A stretch of DNA of 64,000 bases, from assembly GCF_003205615.1 (NCBI RefSeq), contig NZ_PYBV01000005.1, positions 179,452 to 243,451 on the forward strand. The letters run 5' to 3'. The notes under the pieces are model-generated. The model did not search any database and was not told where the DNA came from. It worked only from the letters and a program-made list of their open reading frames with translations. The position numbers were made by a program, and so were the translations under genes. Source of the stretch: Micromonospora arborensis (GTDB lineage Bacteria > Actinomycetota > Actinomycetes > Mycobacteriales > Micromonosporaceae). Shown here piece by piece: positions 63,505-64,000 of this stretch (positions are counted from its first letter, which is position 1; each line of letters starts with the position of its first letter).

Positions 63505-64000
63505 GTGATCGAGTTGAGCAGAGGTCGACGGACGGCGGCGCTGGTCGCACTGGCACTGGGTGGCGTCGCGATCGGCCTGACCGAGTTCGTGGCGATGGGG
63601 CTGCTGCCCGACATCGCGCGCGATCTGCTCTCCCAGGAGTACGCCCGGTCGTCGTCGGGCGCGGTCGCCCACGCCGGCTGGATGATCACCGCGTACGCGC
63701 TCGGCGTGGTCGTGGGCGCGCCCCTGATCGCCGCGCTGAGTGCGCGCCTGCCCCGCAAGAAGCTCGTCCTCGGGCTGCTCGTGCTCTTCGCCGCTGGCAC
63801 CGTCGCGTCCGCGATCGCCCCCACCTTCGACCTGGTGCTGGTGGCTCGGTTCGCGGCGGCGCTGCCGCACGGCGCGTACTTCGGAGCGGCCGGCCTGCTC
63901 GCGGCAACGCTGATGGGCCCCGGTAACGAGGCCCGCGGTTTCGCCATCGTGCTCAGCGGCCTGACCGTGAGCAACGTGGTCGGCGTACCCCTCATCACGC
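63505..64000 (+). CDS. MFS transporter, DHA1 family (3' end beyond window)
   Basis: 165 codons are visible. The first helix reads LVALALGGVAIGLTEFVAMGLLPDI, followed by GWMITAYALGVVVGAPLIAAL, LPRKKLVLGLLVLFAAGTV and ARFAAALPHGAYFGAAGLLA, typical of AraJ/CmlA-like exporters of drugs or sugars. GTG at 63505 is the likely start; TAAATT six bases upstream may be a -10 box of a leaderless message. It is divergent from the ROK regulator. Confidence 0.9.
   Translation, partial: MIELSRGRRTAALVALALGGVAIGLTEFVAMGLLPDIARDLLSQEYARSSSGAVAHAGWMITAYALGVVVGAPLIAALSARLPRKKLVLGLLVLFAAGTVASAIAPTFDLVLVARFAAALPHGAYFGAAGLLAATLMGPGNEARGFAIVLSGLTVSNVVGVPLIT

Overview
The window is GC-rich (about 70%) actinobacterial chromosome. 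GTG starts, ATGA/GTGA gene overlaps, putative leaderless promoters, a TioE-type MerR regulator, DUF5937-ArsR, furA-katG and many secreted polysaccharide-degrading enzymes suggest Micromonospora or a close relative in the Micromonosporaceae. This is inferred from gene content; no rRNA or tRNA gene, CRISPR array or intact insertion sequence was seen.

Layout. 1-9.6 kb: a partial LuxR/NB-ARC regulator (cut by the left edge), two small enzyme-like genes, a META-type lipoprotein, a minus-strand set (membrane glycosyltransferase-like protein, GT2 glycosyltransferase, GyrI-like protein), a MaoC hydratase, a HAD phosphatase and an unknown protein. 9.7-20.5 kb: a secreted trypsin-like protein that has lost its whole catalytic triad and carries a B-lectin domain plus three 55-residue repeats, a fatty acid desaturase, a double-HTH MerR regulator, a Tat-exported GH95 fucosidase preceded by two palindromic operators, an APH-type kinase, a truncated MFS gene, an SDR and a DUF5937/ArsR regulator. 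20.7-31.3 kb: a glucuronoxylan or uronate locus with GH67 alpha-glucuronidase, LacI repressor, four-gene ABC transporter and FGGY gluconokinase-like kinase, tied together by three related GGCAAC-type palindromes. 31.4-37.4 kb: an unknown protein, a two-component system and a three-gene operon ending in a membrane-anchored multicopper oxidase. 37.5-47 kb: GH62 arabinofuranosidase with a CebR-like box, RibD-like reductase, SGNH hydrolase, Ser/Thr kinase, GH11 xylanase and furA-katG. 47.2-49.7 kb: a polar amino acid ABC transporter. 50-57.6 kb: a four-gene secreted redox operon (two-domain laccase; ThuA/discoidin/PQQ-dehydrogenase/PKD/DUF1080 giant; blue-copper protein with Ig-like repeats; beta-helix-like protein). 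57.7-64 kb: an unknown gene, a GNAT, gene remnants, an MFS/TetR efflux pair, a ROK regulator and a partial MFS.

How it fits together. Xylan degradation is a clear theme: GH11 cuts the backbone, GH62 removes arabinose and GH67 removes (methyl)glucuronic acid, and the LacI-ABC-kinase set probably imports and phosphorylates a product. A family of about 140 bp imperfect palindromic repeats occurs three times (20.5, 59.3 and 61.8 kb), with a fourth related near-perfect 50 bp palindrome at 39.1 kb. The last two long copies lie in a stretch rich in gene fragments. The most unusual coherent unit is the 50-57.6 kb copper/PQQ operon, in which two neighbouring proteins share an unnamed module of about 81 residues.
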